A stretch of DNA of 9,154 nt, taken from positions 1-9,154 of the forward strand of contig MNXO01000158.1 in the NCBI GenBank assembly GCA_001872995.1, written 5' to 3'. Source of the stretch: Bacteroidetes bacterium CG2_30_32_10 (GTDB lineage Bacteria > Bacteroidota > Bacteroidia > Bacteroidales > CG2-30-32-10). Positions 6,963-9,154 of the stretch are shown piece by piece. The stretch's first letter is position 1. Each line of letters starts with the position of its first letter. Position numbers and translations under genes: made by a program. Under the pieces are notes generated by a model, which worked only from the letters and a program-made list of their open reading frames with translations, was not told the origin of the DNA and searched no databases.

Positions 6963-7783
6963 TGAAAAAAATATTGTTATTCCTTTTTGTAGCTTATTTT
7001 ATGGTTGGTTGCGAGAAAAAAACTGAATGGCAACTGCAAACTCAAGATGCCAATTTAATTGTAGTTGATGGTATTATTACCAACGAACAAAAAGTGCATA
7101 TTGTAACCATCAATTTTCCTATTGCTCAACTAAATGAAAAACCTAAACCATTATCAGGAGCAACAGTATTAATTAGTGATGCGGATTCTACTTATACTCT
7201 TTCTGAACAACCCCTTAAATCTGGTAAATATATTACTTCTGCTAACTTTTCAGGACAAGTTGGGAAGAGTTATAGCCTTTTAATTAATTATAACAACAAA
7301 GCATATACAGCAAAAACATATATGGTAAAGGGTTATGATTTTCAACCATTGGAATATGTTAAAAACGACAATAACAAACTATATCATTTAAGCTGGGTTG
7401 CTTCCCAATACAATGCACTAATACCTGCTATGTGGGAAATTCTTCTTGACTGGTCGAAAGCAGATGGATATACAAATTTAAACCCTGATTCTTGTAAAGC
7501 TAGATTGTTATTTTACACTTTACCTACTCTTGATGTGAGTGAAATATTTGCTCCAGATGTTGAAAATAAATCTTTTCCTATAGGAACAATAATAAATCAG
7601 CGTAGATATTCATTAAATCCAGAACATGCGGAGTTTATCAGAACATTATTGTTAGAAACAACTTGGCAAGGAGGCGTATTTAGTTCTATTCCTGCCAATG
7701 TTTCAACAAATTTAAGTAAGGGTGCAGTAGGTTATTTTGGAGCTTGTGAGGTTAATTCGAGTTTTCAAACGGTAATTCCATAA
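6962..7783 (+). CDS. DUF4249 family lipoprotein, partner of the TonB-dependent receptor
   Basis: This 273-residue protein has a lipoprotein signal peptide: MKK, a hydrophobic core and the lipobox MVGC with the acylated Cys at 17. The mature part opens with LIVVDGIITNEQKVHIVTI and continues with PLSGATVLISDADSTYTLSE and GQVGKSYSLLINYNNKAYTA, the ordered beta-rich motifs of the DUF4249 family. It ends with a typical GAVGYFGACEV segment, so the family domain looks complete though on the short side. These proteins occur next to TonB-dependent receptors in Bacteroidota. Their molecular role is not established; an accessory ligand-binding or lid role on the outer membrane, like that of SusD, is an inference from position only. 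The start ATG shares one base with the receptor stop (TGATG), so translation is probably coupled. Residues after the Cys are EKK, without the acidic run seen in many surface lipoprotein export signals, so surface exposure is uncertain. Confidence 0.87.
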   Translation: MKKILLFLFVAYFMVGCEKKTEWQLQTQDANLIVVDGIITNEQKVHIVTINFPIAQLNEKPKPLSGATVLISDADSTYTLSEQPLKSGKYITSANFSGQVGKSYSLLINYNNKAYTAKTYMVKGYDFQPLEYVKNDNNKLYHLSWVASQYNALIPAMWEILLDWSKADGYTNLNPDSCKARLLFYTLPTLDVSEIFAPDVENKSFPIGTIINQRRYSLNPEHAEFIRTLLLETTWQGGVFSSIPANVSTNLSKGAVGYFGACEVNSSFQTVIP

Positions 7784-7795
7784 TTTTTAATAAAA

Positions 7796-7825
7796 AAAAG
7801 AGGCTGAAATAAATCAGCCCCTTTT
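7796..7825. terminator. Bidirectional intrinsic terminator between convergent genes
   Basis: AAAAG (7796-7800) and GGCTGA (7802-7807) pair with TCAGCC (7814-7819) and CTTTT (7821-7825), around a 6-base AATAAA loop with one A-C mismatch. This gives a G/C-containing core stem in very AT-rich DNA. Read on the minus strand the stem is followed by a long T tract (complement of 7793-7800), so it should stop the 7848-8858 transcript well. On the plus strand the T run is short (TTTT then C), and the end of the receptor operon may be helped by a second weak hairpin (AATGAA 7827-7832 with TTCATT 7841-7846, followed by TTT). Confidence 0.82.
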
Positions 7826-7847
7826 CAATGAAGTTTAACATTCATTT

Positions 7848-8858
7848 TTAATTAACCTTCACTGTAACTGTATAGAAGCCAGTATTACCAGCATCGTATA
7901 TTGTTTCGTAAATTGAAAGATAAAGCATACCAGAAGAAGTAACAGTTCCATTATATTTGGCACCTACTTTAATTGTTTCACCAGAATCGCCAATTTTATA
8001 AACTACATTCCCATAAGATGGATAAGTAGAAGTAGTAACATCTTCTCCATCAACAAAATCTTCGCCGCCATCGGTAGCAGAAGTTGTTGAGCCATTAGAA
8101 TAATAGGTATTCCCAGATAAACTTTTCAAAATCACCTTGCCAGTAGCATTTATAGTTAATTTTTGTCCAGATTTAACCATAATACCAGTTTTTAACCATC
8201 CACCATTTGTGTTTGAGCTAATATTTTTACTTGCCATTAATTTAAAATTACTATTTGAAGCGTCAAAATTAGAATACATCACTTCAATATTTTTAATCTT
8301 TTCTTTAGGAATAGTTAAACTACCATATTCTGTTTTCAAACTAATTTCTTTAAGCGTATAAGAACCACCTGCTTTATATTCGTTATCATAGCTAACAATG
8401 TCTTTAGAAATAAAATCTTCGTCAATACCAAATTTTCCTTTCAAATCATTTAATATATTTTCAGGAGTATATTCATTTCCTTCTATTGATTCGAGGGTTG
8501 TAGAAAAAATAAAATCGCTGATAGTAGGTATGGCATTCATTTCCATTTTCTCTAATTCGTCATAAGCAGATTTTCTTTGAGTTTCGTCAGTAGAATAGAG
8601 TTGTTTTAGAAGATTATTAATCTTATCGGTTTTGGTTTTATCGGGAATAATACCAAACTCAATGGTGTTTACAAACTTTATAGGTAAATCGAGTTTACCA
8701 TAATCTGTTTCAAGCATAACTTTTGTAATAGTAGTTGTGCCTTTCATAACATTACCATCCCTTAAGGTTAGTGTAAATTCAACTTTTTCTTTTGAATTTT
8801 GTGCATTCATTGACAATGCGAAAACAGAAGCAATAATTAAACTTATTATTTTTTTCAT
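7848..8858 (-). CDS. Secreted protein with duplicated YGxLxIP motifs and a C-terminal PA-IL (LecA)-like domain
   Basis: The 336-residue protein has a signal peptide (MKKIISLIIASVFALSMNA, likely cleavage after Ala19). Residues 25-69 have a charged beta pattern, RDGNVMKG then LETDYGKLDLPIKFVNTIEFG. A similar unit recurs at 168-193 (LKEISLKTEYGSLTIPKEKI then KNIEV). Between them lies a helical segment with a possible HEAT-like repeat (about 93-117: RKSAYDELEKMEMNAIPTI). The C-terminal part (about 208-336) resembles the PA-IL/LecA galactose-binding beta-sandwich: GGWLKTGIMVKSGQKLTINATG, a DGG turn, YGNVVYKIGDSGETIKVGA, then GMLYLSIYE and NTGFYTVTVKV. LecA-type sugar and calcium ligands are only partly kept (the loop before NTG has Asp322 and Asn325), so sugar binding is not shown. 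It likely acts in the periplasm or outside the cell; no type IX sorting domain or lipobox is visible. It is convergent with the receptor operon and not obviously related to it. Start: first Met of the signal peptide. Confidence 0.85.
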   Translation of the reverse strand: MKKIISLIIASVFALSMNAQNSKEKVEFTLTLRDGNVMKGTTTITKVMLETDYGKLDLPIKFVNTIEFGIIPDKTKTDKINNLLKQLYSTDETQRKSAYDELEKMEMNAIPTISDFIFSTTLESIEGNEYTPENILNDLKGKFGIDEDFISKDIVSYDNEYKAGGSYTLKEISLKTEYGSLTIPKEKIKNIEVMYSNFDASNSNFKLMASKNISSNTNGGWLKTGIMVKSGQKLTINATGKVILKSLSGNTYYSNGSTTSATDGGEDFVDGEDVTTSTYPSYGNVVYKIGDSGETIKVGAKYNGTVTSSGMLYLSIYETIYDAGNTGFYTVTVKVN

Positions 8859-8903
8859 AAGAATAAACTTTTTTAGTTAATATTTTTAAATTTAATTTTG
8901 CTG

Positions 8904-8911
8904 TAAAGATA
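8904..8911 (-). promoter_or_regulatory. Possible -7 promoter element for the lectin-like gene
   Basis: Read on the minus strand the site is TATCTTTA, one mismatch (last G to A) from TAnnTTTG, followed by CAGC. It lies 45 bases before the start codon, a usual leader length. A TTTG at 8925-8928 (minus strand) is only 13 bases away, too close for a standard -33 element. No better match for this strand was found in the gap. Confidence 0.3.
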
Positions 8912-9083
8912 CTACTTAAAAATTCAAAAAAGTTTGTTTGCATCAAATTAATTTTCTTGTATCTGTATTTATTGTCAATTGGTTGATTTATAATGAATAT
9001 ATGTAACTATAAGTGATTTTTATATTAGAAAGAACTTAAGAAATTGAGTTATAATAATACATCAGAAATTCAAAATAATTTAC

Positions 9084-9091
9084 TAATTTTG
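9084..9091 (+). promoter_or_regulatory. Possible -7 promoter element for the right-edge gene
   Basis: TAATTTTG matches TAnnTTTG exactly and ends 17 bases before ATG 9109, implying a leader of roughly 10 bases. No -33 element is clear. The same octamer occurs at 8893-8900, which shows that chance matches are common in this AT-rich gap. Confidence 0.35.
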
Positions 9092-9108
9092 TAAAAAACC
9101 AATTGAAA

Positions 9109-9154
9109 ATGAGGATTGGAAAAAAAATTCTATATTTATTAACGCTGCTTATGT
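9109..9154 (+). CDS. Start of a cut-off gene with a signal-peptide-like N-terminus
   Basis: ATG 9109 opens a frame with no stop before the window ends: MRIGKKILYLLTLLM. A short basic segment followed by a hydrophobic run is what an exported or membrane protein's N-terminus looks like. It is preceded by an A-rich stretch (TTGAAA) and an exact TAnnTTTG motif. It faces away from the minus-strand gene, with a 250-base divergent gap between them. Only 15 residues are visible, so nothing can be said about function. Confidence 0.5.
   Translation, partial: MRIGKKILYLLTLLM

Noticed and set aside
4263..7783. Reading the receptor and lipoprotein as a SusC/SusD glycan-uptake pair
   Set aside because: The lipoprotein has DUF4249 motifs and is about half the size of SusD, and the receptor has an STN domain with adjacent FecR and FecI genes. 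No glycoside hydrolase is nearby.
8893..8900. TAATTTTG on the plus strand, an exact -7 motif
   Set aside because: It lies more than 200 bases before the next plus-strand start, and a nearer identical octamer exists at 9084. It is probably a chance match in AT-rich DNA.

Overview
The window is AT-rich DNA from a member of the Bacteroidota. This rests on its gene families (FecI-type ECF sigma factor, FecR with a C-terminal DUF4974-like region, TonB-dependent receptor with STN and carboxypeptidase-regulatory-like N-terminal domains, DUF4249 lipoprotein), on the lack of Shine-Dalgarno sequences before A-rich start regions, and on TAnnTTTG-type -7 promoter motifs. I cannot place it to genus.

Layout. 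Positions 1-360 are one open frame entering from the left edge. Its first part looks like the N-terminus of a GT-D-like surface-polysaccharide protein and its second part like the N-terminal winged-helix domain of an AbiEi-type antitoxin; both look truncated. A gene-poor, probably decayed stretch follows (361-832). Next comes a complete ABC-F ATPase of the YbiT/YkpA type (833-2446) with its own promoter motif and a degenerate second nucleotide site.

The core is a co-directional four-gene block (2590-7783): ECF sigma factor, membrane anti-sigma factor FecR, TonB-dependent outer-membrane receptor and DUF4249 lipoprotein. The last three genes overlap by 10 and 1 nt, so they are almost certainly one transcript. 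The expected logic is cell-surface signalling: the receptor binds a ligand, its periplasmic STN domain contacts FecR, FecR frees the sigma factor, and the sigma factor drives transcription, probably of the receptor operon. The lipoprotein is probably the receptor's accessory partner. The ligand cannot be read from the sequence.

A strong, bidirectional-looking terminator (7796-7825) separates this block from a convergent gene (7848-8858, minus strand) for a secreted protein with duplicated YGxLxIP-type beta motifs, a possible HEAT-like helical segment and a C-terminal PA-IL (LecA)-like domain. At the right edge a further plus-strand gene begins at 9109 with a signal-peptide-like start and is cut off. 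I found no tRNA, rRNA, CRISPR array or intact insertion sequence.

The points most worth following are the hybrid ORF at the left edge, the asymmetric ABC-F ATPase, the DUF4249-linked signalling cassette and the lectin-like secreted protein.
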